DNA from: Tretioscincus oriximinensis
Taxonomy: Eukaryota; Chordata; Lepidosauria; Squamata; Gymnophthalmidae
Direction: 5' to 3'
Assembly (NCBI GenBank): GCA_022410635.1
Contig: JAJVDF010000357.1
Location: 1,228,394 to 1,292,393 of the forward strand
DNA length: 64,000 nucleotides
The first letter of the stretch is position 1. The number at the start of each line of letters is the position of its first letter. Under the pieces are notes generated by a model. That model was given only the letters and a program-made list of their open reading frames with translations. It was not told the origin of the DNA and ran no database searches. Shown here in pieces: positions 34,484 to 45,234 of this stretch. The translations under genes were made by a program, and so were the position numbers.

Positions 34484-36441
34484 TCACTTTATTGCCACAA
34501 TGTCCTCATTATCATGTTGGTAAACATTTGTTTCATGCTCCCCTTCCAAGCTGTCATCTCCTTCTCCCAACCAACTCTGCCTCTCACTGTCATCTTCATA
34601 GTCCTGCCATTCCGGCTCCATAATTGTGTTCTTCTGGGCTACATTCTTCTCAGCAGCATTCCCCCATTCTCTCCTCAGGCTGTCTTCTCCATCAACTGGC
34701 CAGTCCTGTTCCCTATTCTGGTCCAGGTGGAAAAACCCCTCTTCACATTCACCATTGTGACACTCTAACCTCAGGCGCTTCGAGCTTTCACTCAGAATAC
34801 CGTCTTCTGCTCTTTCATCACCACAGTCATCATCTTGACTCTCTAACATGCCATCCGTACACTCGTCCTGCAAGCCCTGCTCTACTGTCTCCTCTTCGGC
34901 CTCCTCCCATTCTGTCCTTTCTATTTCATTCACTCTGTTTTTCCACGCTTCCTTCCTTCTCTCACTGCCCTCATCCTGTTGATCGTCATCTGCTTCGTCC
35001 TGCCATTTCACTCTCAGCGCATCATCCCCGGCCTCCTCCCATTCCCGTCTCACGCTCTCATCCCCTTCACACTGCCATTCCGGCTCCATAATTCCCATTC
35101 TCTTGCCTTGCCACAAGGTGTCCATTTCTCCTCCTGCTCCTTGTTCTCCAGCACCTTCCATTCTAGCAGCTTCCCATTCCTCAACCAACACCACCGTTTC
35201 TCCTCTTCTTACATGGGCTCGCTGGTGCTGAGAGAGTGCAGATTTCTGACCAAAACCCCTTCCACAGTAGGGGCATCGGAAAGGTTTTTCACCTGTGTGC
35301 GTCGCTTGGTGCTGAAGGAGTGCTGAACTGCGCACAAAGCCTTTCCCACAGTCAGCACATGAGTAAGGTTTTTGGCCCGCATGGATTCTCTGGTGTATAT
35401 GATAGGTGGAGCTGACACTGAAGCTCTTCCCACACTGACTGCAACAGTAGGGCCGCTCCCCCGTGTGGGTGCGCTGATGCTGCAAGAGTGCCGAGCTCAC
35501 GCCGAAACCTTTCCCACACTCATCGCATTTGAAAGGTTTCTGACCTCGGTGCACCCGCTGATGCTGCTGAAGGTTGGAGCTCTGGTTGAACCCTTTCCCA
35601 CAGTCTGGGCAACGAAAAGGCCGCTCACTCATGTGGATTCTCTGGTGCCGGATAAGGTGGGAACTCTCTGCAAAGTGCTTCCCACACTCCGGACACCCAA
35701 AGGGCCGCTCACCGGTGTGGGCACGGAGATGGCGGACCAGGTCGGCACGAAGACGGAACGTCTTGGTACATTCCCCACAAGAAAACGGCCGTTCCCCAGA
35801 ATGAAAACGTTTGTGCTGAGTGACCTTGGAGCTCTGTGAGAAACATTTCCCACAGATGGAGCAAACATAAGGCTTCTCTCCTGTGTGGATCCGCTTGTGC
35901 TGGATGAGATCAGAGCTATGGCTAAAGCTCCGCCCGCATTCGGGACAGGTGAAGGGGCGCTCACCTGTGTGTGTCCGCTGGTGGATGATGAGGTTTGAAC
36001 TCTGTGAGAAGCCCTTGCCGCAATGAGTACAACGGTATGGCTTCTCACCGGTATGAGAGCGCATGTGCTGAACAAGGTGGGAGTCTTGGCGGTAGCTCTT
36101 GTCACAGTGAGGGCATTTGTAGGGCTTCTCACCTGTATGCACACGGCGGTGTCTCACTAGATGAGAGCTATTGCTAAAGCTCTTTCCACAGTCTGGGCAA
36201 ATGGTAGCCTTGGTTACTTTATCATTATCAGAAAGATTACCCACAGTGTCTTGTTCTGGGATGACAGCAGACATACCGTTGCTGGGCTCCCGCATAATTG
36301 TTTCCATTGGATTAGTTATTCCTTTCATTGGGGAAGCTTCTTGCTTCTTCTCCATTTCTGTGGAAATCGGTGTTATTTCCTTTTCTCTGCTTTGTGGTTC
36401 TTCACCCTCTTCTTTACGTTTATTGATCATCTCAAAGCCCT
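34484..36441 (-). CDS. ZNF-A: 12-finger C2H2 zinc-finger protein with acidic Trp-rich C-terminal tail (last exon)
   Basis: An open frame of 648 codons runs from ATG 36430 to TGA 34484-34486. Residues 1-76 are Lys/Glu-rich and finger-free. Twelve consecutive C2H2 fingers (CxxC, then H-x3-H) follow from about residue 78 to 410, joined by TGEKP/TGERP-type linkers. A 238-residue tail, very acidic and with eleven tryptophans, completes the protein. A good acceptor (pyrimidine tract, ctgacag) places the exon start at 36441, with two bases finishing a codon before GFEM, so an upstream exon exists; translation could also begin at 36430. It is convergent with ITGAL about 3 kb away. No KRAB, SCAN or BTB box is visible. 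Human ITGAL is followed by ZNF768; orthology here is positional only. Predicted nuclear DNA-binding regulator. Confidence 0.85.
34488..34493 (-). terminator. AATAAA overlapping the last codons of ZNF-A
   Basis: The final codons GCA ATA AAG TGA contain AATAAA on the coding strand. Use as a poly(A) signal would place cleavage just after the stop and leave almost no 3' UTR; a downstream signal may be used instead. Confidence 0.3.
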
Positions 36442-37003
36442 CTGTCAGAAAAAAATCATATCAAGGGTTTTTAACGTGCTCCACTGCTAAGGAAATCCCT
36501 ACACAGTTTAGAATTAATCAATTGCAGTTGGTCTCCTTCTGCCTTTCAGTAGGCACAAGATCTTGAAAATTTGTAGGACTGTTAAAATAGCAGAAGATCA
36601 TTTGCCCCCAAACTTTAGAATTCTAAATAAAAGCAGCATTAAAATATGATTGTCTCATTTGTCAANTCAGTTCAAATAGTGACATGCATATTCATTCACA
36701 CAGTGGTCTATTCCAAGTGTTTATTTCTTTTATTAGAGTATGGCAGCATGAGTCTACAATATTGACCTTTTTCACGATATTCTAATTTTCTGAAATACTA
36801 ACTTTTGGGTTTTTATTATCTGTAAGCCACAGTCATCAACTTTAAAAGAAATAAACACTTTAAATAGATCACTCTGTGTGAAGTGAATCTATATAATGTA
36901 TGCATTTCAATATTTCAAGAAGCATAACCTTAAATTTGACAAATAAACATTTAATGGATATTTAGCCCAGGTCCCTATACTTATTAGTTTAGGTTAGGCT
37001 GAC

Positions 37004-37370
37004 CAGTTAACCCCTTTTTTTTGGGGGGGGGGGGGTTTGAAAACCCGGTTTTGGGTGCCTCCCAGGTTTTTTTGAAGAAACCTTTTTCAAAAAAAGATTT
37101 TTGTTTTTGAATTTTTTTTCCTCAGCAAAAATTGGGAGGCACCCCCAAAATGGGTTTTCAACCCCCCCAAAAGGGGTCATCTNGTCAGCCTAGATTTTGG
37201 GGTGGGTGGAAACTCGTTTTTGGGGTGCCTCCCAGTTTTTGCTGAGAATTTTTTTTTNNAAAAAAGTTTTTTTAATTGTTTTTTCTAAGAAATTTCCTCA
37301 GCAAAAACCAGGAGGCACCNCAAAACTGAGTTTTCATCCCCCNAAAAAGGGGTCATCTGTCAGCCTACGT
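37004..37370. mobile_element. Two tandem palindromic MITEs, family 1
   Basis: Each half is a long hairpin: TAGGCTGACCAG..CCCCTTTT..GGGTGCCTCCCAG on one side and AATTGGGAGGCACCC..GGGGTCATCT..GTCAGCCTA on the other. The two units share the GTCAGCCTAG junction near 37184. Confidence 0.65.
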
Positions 37371-37999
37371 TAGATGAATATTAACTTTTTAGTACCAGTA
37401 AATGCTTCNAATACCTTTATCATAGATTAGTGTCCTTCGGTAACTTATGTTACATTATTCTTTTTACTTAATTAACACTTTATGTTGACCCCATAACCTC
37501 AAATAGTTATTTATGTGTTGTTCTTACTATATTCAAAGAGAAAATATTAAATCTTGGAAAAATTCCTATTTTTATGTGTAACAGAGTTTAATTTAAAAAA
37601 TCTTAACTTACATTACATATAAACCCATTCCAGTAAGTACAAGCAATCATTGCATGTTAAGAATGGTACTATTTAATAGTTAAAATAATGCCTTTTCGTG
37701 AAAATAATGTTTACCATAATATTATTATATAAAACGAACAATTACTTACCAAATATTCCTATAACTGCTGGCAACTTTTGATAAAAGTTCACTCAAAACT
37801 TCTAGAGTCACAATGCTGAACAAAAATGGCTGAAGATAAAAACAGTGTTACCAGCTTATTAGAGAAAAATGTATTTCCATCTGAAAAAATGTTTGAAAGT
37901 CAACAGATTTTTTTTAAAAAAATATTTTGTCCTGTTAACTGCGGAATGACTCTTCTGTGGTTTATGTTATTTAAAGAAATATATTCCACAGCAGCCAAG

Positions 38000-38110
38000 A
38001 AGAGTAACATAAGAACGTAAAAGAGCCATACTGGATCAGGCCAGAACCCATCTAGGCCAGCATTCTGTCTCATACAGAGGNCCACCAGAATAAAACGGAT
38101 ATCATGCTTT
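38000..38110 (-). mobile_element. CR1 LINE 3' tail
   Basis: AACATAAGAACG, AGAGCCATACTGGATCAGGC and CCAGCATTCTGTCTC. Confidence 0.6.
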
Positions 38111-38661
38111 AACAAGTGTTTTTACAACCACTTTTACTAATACATCAGTTTATTGCTTTTGTAAGTTGCTGTAATGTTCACAAGTTGATTATTTGTGAAC
38201 TATGCACATTTTATATCTGTGGAACTATGTGTAAATACCTTGGCTTTTATCCTTTCACTGGTAAAAGTAACAATCTGACATGCTTAATAATAGAACAGAA
38301 ATTGTAAACTAAAATTCAGCTGTCTTTTTTTGTAACNTAAGTTATTATTGTACATTTAGGCATTTCTACCACACTATAAACCTTGCCTGGTTGTTATGTT
38401 GATCAGAAGTAGAGCATATCCATCAAATAGAGNCCTAATCATTCACATTCATTTGTAATTCCCCTTTGAAATCTGAATGGAACATTTAATTTTCTTATCC
38501 ATTCATAACGTAAGTTACCATGAAATGACCCTTGCTGGAAAGGTTCACTTAGGCCATGAAATCCAACCAGAAGTGCCATTTAATTACATTATTTGAATTC
38601 TCTCCTCACTGTGCTCCTTCCTCACTGAAACCTGGACCTCCTGGACACATATACCTTTCCC

Positions 38662-39017
38662 CAGCAGCGGCTGGTGCAATTTGGGGCTGGGGGGGGGGGG
38701 CCGCAGGTTCCTCCAGCCTCAGAAAAGTTAGGAAAGCGGCTGGGAGGAGCCCCATTCAAGCACTTACTGGTCTCTATCAGTCTGCAAGTTGAAAGTCAAT
38801 ACAAAATGACACCTCTACGGAGACTGAGAGAGAGACTGTAGCCCCTCCTAGGCAGCCCCCCATTGGTTCTGGGATTGGTGACCCTTTTTGTCAATTAAAA
38901 AAGGTGCCTGGAGCTTTTTGATTTGTTGGCAGCTCCTCTATGAAAGGAGATTTTATCATTGATTTTAATCNCTGAGTGTTCGCCGAACCCCACGAACCCA
39001 GTGGCCAGCCACCACTG
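38662..39017. mobile_element. hAT-type non-autonomous transposon, copy 2
   Basis: Same family as 27785-28121. Termini CAGCAGCGGCTGG and CCAGCCACCACTG; perfect 8-base duplication CCTTTCCC (38654-38661 and 39018-39025). 356 bases. Confidence 0.88.
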
Positions 39018-39175
39018 CCTTTCCCACTTTCCATAAGGGAAGTAACAACCATGTTAGCAGTAAGGAATACTAATTGCAGGGGGGAGATGGTATTTGTATG
39101 GGCTAACCAGCAACTAGCTAAGTCTATGCTGTGCACCAGAGAAATCCATAAAATAAACACTCCCTCAAAAGTATA

Positions 39176-39757
39176 CAGGGTGCTTCAAAAATGTATACAC
39201 ACTTTGAACTTCCATAGAGAATTTATTTACTGTTCTACAAAGTTAAATTTCAGGATTTCCCGATTTGAACATTATTAACATTTGTTATTTACGTTTTATT
39301 TACATTGGACTTTAAGCTTTCTAATTTCCTGAAATTTAACTTTGTAGAACAGTAAATAAATTTTCTATGGATTTCCCGATTTGAACATTATTAACATTTG
39401 TTATTTACGTTTTATTTACATTGGACTTTAAGCTTTCCAATTTCCTGAAATTTAACTTTGTAGAACAGTAAATAAATTTTCTATGGATTTCCCGATTTGA
39501 ACAACATTAACATTTGTTATTTACGTTTTATTTACATTGGACTTTAAGCTTTCCAATTTCCTGAAATTTAACTTTGTAGAACAGTAAATAAATTTTCTAT
39601 GGATTTCCTGATTTGAACATTATTAACATTTGTTATTTACGTTTTATTTACATTGGACTTTAAGCTTTCTAATTTCCTGAAATTTAACTTTGTAGAACAG
39701 TACATAAATTTTCTATGGAAGTTCAAAGTGTGTATACATTTTTTTTGAAGCAGCCTG
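39176..39757. mobile_element. Mariner-type element with four internal 116-base tandem repeats
   Basis: The left end CAGGGTGCTTCAAAAA mirrors the right end TTTTTTGAAGCAGCCTG, with TA on both sides (39174-39175, 39758-39759). Inverted arms of about 75 bases include ATGTATACACACTTTGAA. GATTTCC(C/T)GATTTGAAC recurs at 39254, 39370, 39486 and 39602, an exact 116-base period. Confidence 0.85.
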
Positions 39758-40172
39758 TATTCCACACTTCAAACTCCCGACTTCTTTCAGAAGAACCCAC
39801 AAGCCCTTCAAATCCCAGCCACTACAAACGCAAAATATATTTCTGGAGAGCTAAACAAAGTGCCCAAGCAAAGAGGCAGTTACTTAAAGCAACCCCAGCC
39901 ACCCAATGCTTCTAGTTTAAGCAATGCAACCTGATAAATGCAACCATTGTTGTGCACACTGTAAAAGGGCTGCTGCATAGATGTGTCCTTGGGCTTTAAG
40001 CACCCCATGCCTCAACCCCTCCCCAGCCTGATTCCCACAGTCCTGTTGAGTCTCTGACTCCAGAGCTCTTTTGCCTCCCGCCCCTTTCACAGCCCCATTC
40101 ATGACTCTGAGCTGTCCAGCGGGCTGGTGCTGCTGCATCTGCACCACAAGGAGCTCTTGTGCATTTTCTCAC

Positions 40173-40221
40173 CGTGACGTCTTGCCTGCAGGCGGCTTTG
40201 TTTTCGCTGAGGAATGGGCAT
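40173..40221 (-). CDS. Possible first coding exon of ZNF-A
   Basis: Inference only. An ATG at 40221-40219 opens 16 codons (MPIPQRKQSRLQARRH) and ends in phase 1 at a donor gtgaga. The phase matches the two leading bases of the ZNF-A exon at 36441. It lies in a GC-rich stretch (about 39990-40440) with a TGACGTC CRE-like site. A phase match has a one-in-three chance, so transcript data are needed. Confidence 0.25.
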
Positions 40222-40387
40222 GAGGATGCTCCAGCCTGCCCGGGGTGCCTGGATCCCAAGATCCGCTTGCAACAGGAAGGTCCTTGCACGATTGAGCCCC
40301 TTCTGCAACTTTACTTCCTCTCCAGTCCTTTCTAGGCAGCAGCAAGAGCACAAGCTCTACGATTTTAACTCAGTCCCTTCCCCGGGT

Positions 40388-40725
40388 GCCGTCCCCACTG
40401 AGCCTTATTCTGGGCTGCATCTGGGAATAGGAGCGAGTGAACATAAGAACATAAGAACATAAGAACATAAGAAGAGCCATCCTGGATCAGGCCACAGCCC
40501 ATCAAGTCCAGCATTCTATCTCACACAGAGGCCCACCAGATGCACCTGGGCAGTCCGAACAGAGGAAAGCAAAATATGCTGCTCCTGTTCATGACTCCCT
40601 GCAAATGGTATTTCAAGAGTCCTTGCCGTCAAGAGTGGGGCTTGCCGTCGTCTACAGTGGCACGTGGGTGGCCCTGCGTTGTTCCCCGGTGTTGCCCAGA
40701 ATAAGGCTGGATGCCTGGATGCGGC
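40388..40725. mobile_element. Palindromic MITE family 2 split by a CR1 tail
   Basis: The left arm CACTGAGCCTTATTCTGG (40395) and right arm GCCCAGAATAAGGCTGG (about 40693) are separated by a minus-strand CR1 tail at 40441-40625. Confidence 0.55.
40441..40625 (-). mobile_element. CR1 LINE 3' tail
   Basis: Four ACATAAGAA-type terminal repeats, then AGAGCCATCCTGGATCAGGC and GGCAGTCCGAACAGAGG. Confidence 0.8.
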
Positions 40726-41397
40726 CTCTGGGATGGAGCAACAGGCAGGACTCCTGAAATACCATTTGCAGGGAGTCATGAACAGGAGCATATTTTGCTT
40801 TCCTTTGTTCGGACTGCCCAGGTGCATCTGGTGGGCCTCTGTGTAACACAGAACGCTGTGGCCTGATCCAGTATGGCTCTTCTTATGTTCTTATGTTCTT
40901 AAGGCTCAGTGGCGACAGGACCACAGTCAGTGTTGCTATACTGGTTTACTCCTTAAAACTGTTGGGTAGAAAAGTGAGAACAGACAAAGGAAAGTATTTT
41001 TTCACCCAGAGGGTCATCGGCCTGTGGAATTTACTTCCTNNNNNNNNNNNNNNNNNNNNNNNNNNNNNNNNNNNNNNNNNNNNNNNNNNNNNNNGGTAGC
41101 TAACAGCTTGGATAGTTTCAAGACAGGACTAGACAGGTTTATGGACACTAAGGGTATAAATGGATACTAAGATAGTTGTCTGGATGTAGCCTCCGGGATG
41201 GAGCAACAGGCAGGACTCTTGAAATACCATTTGCAGGGAGTCACGAACAGGCGCATATTTTGCTTTCCTCTGTTCGGACTGCCCAGGTGCATCTGGTGGG
41301 CCTCTGTGTGACACAGAATGCTGGACTCGATGGGCTGTGGCCTGATCCAGTATGGCTCTTCTTATNTTCTTATGTTCTTATGTACTTTAACTTTCTA
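40715..41397 (+). mobile_element. CR1 LINE 3' ends, two plus-strand pieces
   Basis: A tail at 40715-40903 ends in repeated TTCTTATG. A second piece (about 40930-41397) encodes KVRTDKGKYFFTQRVIGLWN, the CR1 reverse-transcriptase C-terminus, is broken by the N run, and ends in the same tail. Confidence 0.8.
41040..41094. other. Assembly gap (55 Ns)
   Basis: The only long N run in the window, inside a CR1 copy. Confidence 0.99.
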
Positions 41398-41512
41398 AAA
41401 GAAATACCCTACAGTGCAGCTTCGTCCCGCCCCTGCGACGTGAGACAAGTTCTTTACAGGGACTTTAGATTGCATATGACGTTTTTTTCTGTCAACAGTA
41501 CTGCTTAAGGAC

Positions 41513-41800
41513 ATAAGAACATAAGAGGAGCCCTGTTGAATCGGGCTGGAGCTCATCCAGTCCAGCCTTCTGTCTCACACAGAGGCCCACCAATTGCACC
41601 TGGGCAGTCTGGAACAGAAAAGGCAAAATCTTCAATTGTTCTCAACGCCCTGCAAAAGGCATTTCAGGAATACTACCTGTTGCTCCATCTCGGCTGCAGT
41701 ATCAAGATATTCAACCTAGTAGCTGTTTATACCCTTGTCTTCCATGAACTTTTCTAATCCTGTCTTAAAGATATCCAGGCTGCTAGCGTCCCAGACATCT
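41513..41800 (-). mobile_element. CR1 LINE 3' end
   Basis: ACATAAGAACATAAGAGGAG, CACACAGAGGCCCACCA and TTCTAATCCTGTCTTAAAGA match the CR1 tail consensus seen nearby. Confidence 0.7.
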
Positions 41801-41935
41801 TAAGCAACTTCTTAAAATTAAGCTAGTTTAAGATTCCTTTTCATTACGTGATGCAAATGAAAACATAAGTATTTAAACAGAAATAGTGCAAAATGTATTA
41901 AGCTATGAGAGATACATACATCCCATGCCAAACTA

Positions 41936-42012
41936 TGACTCTATTTATTTAGTTATGTACGTTTCTATATAACCCTATACCCAAGGATCTCAGGACGGTT
42001 AACAACAAAATT
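41936..42012 (-). mobile_element. L2-like 3' end fragment
   Basis: ATTTATTTAGTTATGTACG.., ACCCTATACCCAAGGATCTC and AGGACGGTTAACAACAAAA. Confidence 0.45.
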
Positions 42013-42044
42013 CAAATACATATACATTTATTACATACATCATT

Positions 42045-42830
42045 TCCCATAGCTGAGTTTTTATTCGCAAAGGTGAGGTCTGTGGAACTGGAGAAGATGG
42101 AGAAAAGAGCAACAAGAATGACACAAAGGCTGGGACACCTTCCTTTTGAAGTCAAGCTGCAACGTCTAGGGCTCATCAGCCTTGAAAGATGGTGTTTAAG
42201 AGGAATTCTGATTGAACGGTATAAAATCATGCATGGGATGAAAAGGTGAATAGAGAAAAAATATTTTCTCTATTACACAACACTATGACCAGGGAGCATT
42301 CCTTGAAATTGATGGACAGAAAAGCTAAGACAGCCAGGAGAAAGTATATTTCATGATCTATGAAATTTATTGCCAGAGCAGGAGGTGGTAGCTAGCAGCC
42401 TGGATAGCTTTAAGATCGGATTAGGGGTATAAAATAATGCATGGGATAGATAAGACGAATAGAGAAAAATATTTTCTCTATCACAGCACTAGGACCAGGG
42501 GAAACTCCTTGAAGCAGAAGAGTTAGAACAGACAAAGGAAAGTATTTTTAAAAATGCAGCAGGCCATTGGTATATGGAATTTACAGCCAAGGCATTGGGA
42601 ACTCACAGCCTGGGTAGCTTTAAAATAGAATATGGAAGCCAAGTGTATCAATGACTACTAGGTTGGATGTCTTGATGAAGCTACTGAAATACCATTTGTG
42701 AGAATTTGAGAATAGATGGAAGTTTTACCTTCTTCTGCTTGGGACTGCAATTGGTTGTGAGCCAACATTTGAGACAGAGTGCTAGACGATATGGGCTCCT
42801 CTTATGTTCTTTAACTACAACTTCCATCAT
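42045..42830 (+). mobile_element. CR1 LINE 3' region, partly duplicated
   Basis: GAACTGGAGAAGATGGAGAA and CGTCTAGGGCTCATCAGCCT are CR1 coding sequence. AATGCATGGGATAGATAAG..GAATAGAGAAAAATATTTTC near 42430 repeats the segment near 42226, about 205 bases apart. Confidence 0.7.
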
Positions 42831-43074
42831 TCCTTGTCTTGAATCACATTGTCAGGAATGGGTGAGAGTTGCAATTCCAACAAGAATTTCAATTTGGTTT
42901 ATCAGCATTTAAAATGGTATAATGGTGATCTGAAGACAATGGTGATGATGTGTCAGTTTTCTGGCAGTAATGCCAAACTATGAAATATAGAAGCCATTTT
43001 TTCTATAGTCTTTAGGAGCTGGTTATTACATCCCACTTTCTTCAACCTGAAGGGAAGTGGCTTACGTAATCTTC

Positions 43075-43210
43075 TTCTCTTCACACCTTCTGAAGTAGGC
43101 GGTGCTGACAGAACTCCAAAGAACTGGAAAAGTGCAGAAACAAACAGGGGAACTTCCAGATAAGAGTCTGACAGATGTACATTAATCACTACACCAGATT
43201 GGGTCTCAAA
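43075..43210 (-). mobile_element. MIR/CORE-type tRNA SINE
   Basis: CACACCTTCTGAAGTAGGCG and ATTAATCACTACACCAGATT match the copy at 33262. Confidence 0.5.
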
Positions 43211-43627
43211 GACCAGGACCAGATTGACCTCCTATAGTTTTATATCACTATTGTATAATTTAAATACACGTGCCTATTTTTCCTCTGTTTTCTGCTCTAA
43301 GTTGTTCTTTTATAGAAAAGGTTTTGTTCCGAGATGGATTCAGCAAGTTTTGCAATTTCTGTACAGCTTCAATGCTAAAAACATGAATGTCTTTAAAAAT
43401 GTTTCATTTTACAAAAGAGGTTGGAGATGGCACTCCTTTCTGCTGTACTTCTTCTAAACCACTAAATATACCTTATTGTTTTGCAGCCAACCTATGTATT
43501 CATCCTTAGAGGTATTAAAACTTCTTCGTACAAAATATCAAAACAGTTATTCAGAGAAGTTCATGTTTGTGTGTTCCAGACTTAGAAATGAGGGTTAGAC
43601 AACAATCTAATAAATTAAAATGATTTA

Positions 43628-44265
43628 GAACATATGAACATAAGAGCCATACTGGATAAGGCCACAGCCAATCGAGTCCAGCATTCTGTGTCACACAAAG
43701 GCCCACCAGATGCACCTGGGCAGTCCGAACAGAGGAAAGCAAAGTATGCTGCACCTGTTCATGACTCCCTGCAAATGGTATTTCAGGAGTCCTGCCTGTT
43801 GCTCCATCCCGGAGGCAGAATCCATACATCCATCCTAGTATCCATTTATATCCTTGGTGTTCATAAACCTGTCTAGTCCTGTCTTGAAACTATCCAAGCT
43901 GTTAGCTACCACTACCTCTTCAGGAAGTAAATTCCACAGGCCGATGACCCTCTGGGTGAAAAAATACTTTCCTTTGTCTGTTCTCACTTTTCTACCCAAC
44001 AGTTTTAAGGAGTGCCCTCTGGTCCTNGTGNTGTGNGANAGAGNAAACATTTTTTCTCTATTCACCCTGTCGATCCCATGCATGATTTTGTACACTTCAA
44101 TCAGATCACCCCTCAAACGCCTCCTTTCAAGGCTGAAGAGGCCCAGACGTTGCAGCCTTGCTTCGTAAGGGAGGTGCTCCAGACCCTTGATCATTTTTGT
44201 TGCCCTTTTCTGCACCTTCTCCAGTTCCAAAATATCCCTCTTGAGATGTGGTGACCAGTGGTGAC
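43628..44265 (-). mobile_element. CR1 LINE 3' end with readable reverse-transcriptase C-terminus
   Basis: Minus-strand reading: [57 protein letters not shown] and YFFTQRVIGLWNLLPEEVV. A few Ns at 44027-44044. The best CR1 reference copy in the window. Confidence 0.88.
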
Positions 44266-44394
44266 CAGAATTTGTTTGATCCTTGAACTATTTCATTTTA
44301 AACAGGCAAACAAACTGAAACCAAACCAAATAAACAAATCTAAAATGTTAAATATATTTGTGTATAGAGAGGTCTCCCAGGCAACTTCCTTTAG

Positions 44395-44755
44395 CAGCAA
44401 AGTTATTTCTGTGGGCAGGAATGAGCAAAGCGGTGCATGCTGGGACCTGTAGTCGGCAGGGCAGGGTCCTGTGCAGGCTGGGCTGAAAAGTCTGCCTGAT
44501 GCTTGGACTACACTTCCCAGCAGGTACTGCCATTAGCACCACCACACCTCTGTTTCACTTCATGTTTCAACTGCTGATGCTGCTAACTCTTACTTCCTGG
44601 AACTGCTGGGCATCCAGGTTTTTAAATAAGCACTTGTAAAATCATGCAAAAAGCAGGAAGAAATATAACTGATACCCATAAAGTCAGAAACAAAAATGCT
44701 GCTGGCAACTGAAAAACCGGAAGCTGGTTGTTGGTTATTGTTGACAACTGGCACT
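44395..44755 (+). repeat. Unclassified repeat, copy 1 of 2
   Basis: It shares CTGCTGGGCATCCA, TAAGCACTT, AAAAGCAGG.AGAAATA and GTTATTGTTGACAACT, in order, with 51195-51515. Confidence 0.6.
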
Positions 44756-45234
44756 CGGACTATGATTCATAAATCTGATATCCTCTCGCATGTGCCAAAC
44801 AAGCAGTGTACTTTGTACATCTAACTGATATTCAAGGTCATTTGTGGGATAAAAAACTGGCTGTAGCACATTTCCCAAAGTCCTAAGTGGATGCAGTTCT
44901 TGGCAACAACTGGTAGAGGCAAGCAGAGAAGTGGCATAGTGGCAAAGTGAATTAATTAAATTTAAACATTTTAAATATTTAAAATCATGTACAACTTCCT
45001 GCACAACGCAAGAAGTGACTAAATCATCCCAGACAGATTGCTGTCCAGCCTCTGCTTTGACCAGCTGGCTTGATCATACCCATGAGGATCTCGAATGAAA
45101 AATATTCTGATCAGATAAAGCAGCCACCTACTCCAGCTGTTTAAAGGGCTGCTTGTTCTACCAATTAAAGTGGCATATTCAAGTCTCTCAAGAGAGGCTT
45201 CCGCAGAATAAATTTCTCTAAAGACATGACTTCT

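Larger units (their letters stand above)
36442..40172. other. Non-coding stretch upstream of the ZNF-A finger exon
   Basis: If the distal first exon is right, this is its intron. It holds AT-rich unique sequence, a tandem pair of palindromic MITEs (37004-37370), a CR1 tail (about 38000-38110), a hAT-type element (38662-39017) and a mariner-type element (39176-39757). I see no supportable gene. Confidence 0.5.

Noticed and set aside
34624..35091. 155-codon plus-strand open frame opposite ZNF-A
   Set aside because: Shadow of the acidic Glu/Trp-rich coding strand; composition is explained by the antisense reading.
40441..44265. Repeated ACATAAGAAC-type units as a CRISPR-like or satellite array
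   Set aside because: They are the short terminal repeats of CR1 3' ends at several separate copies, not a spaced array.
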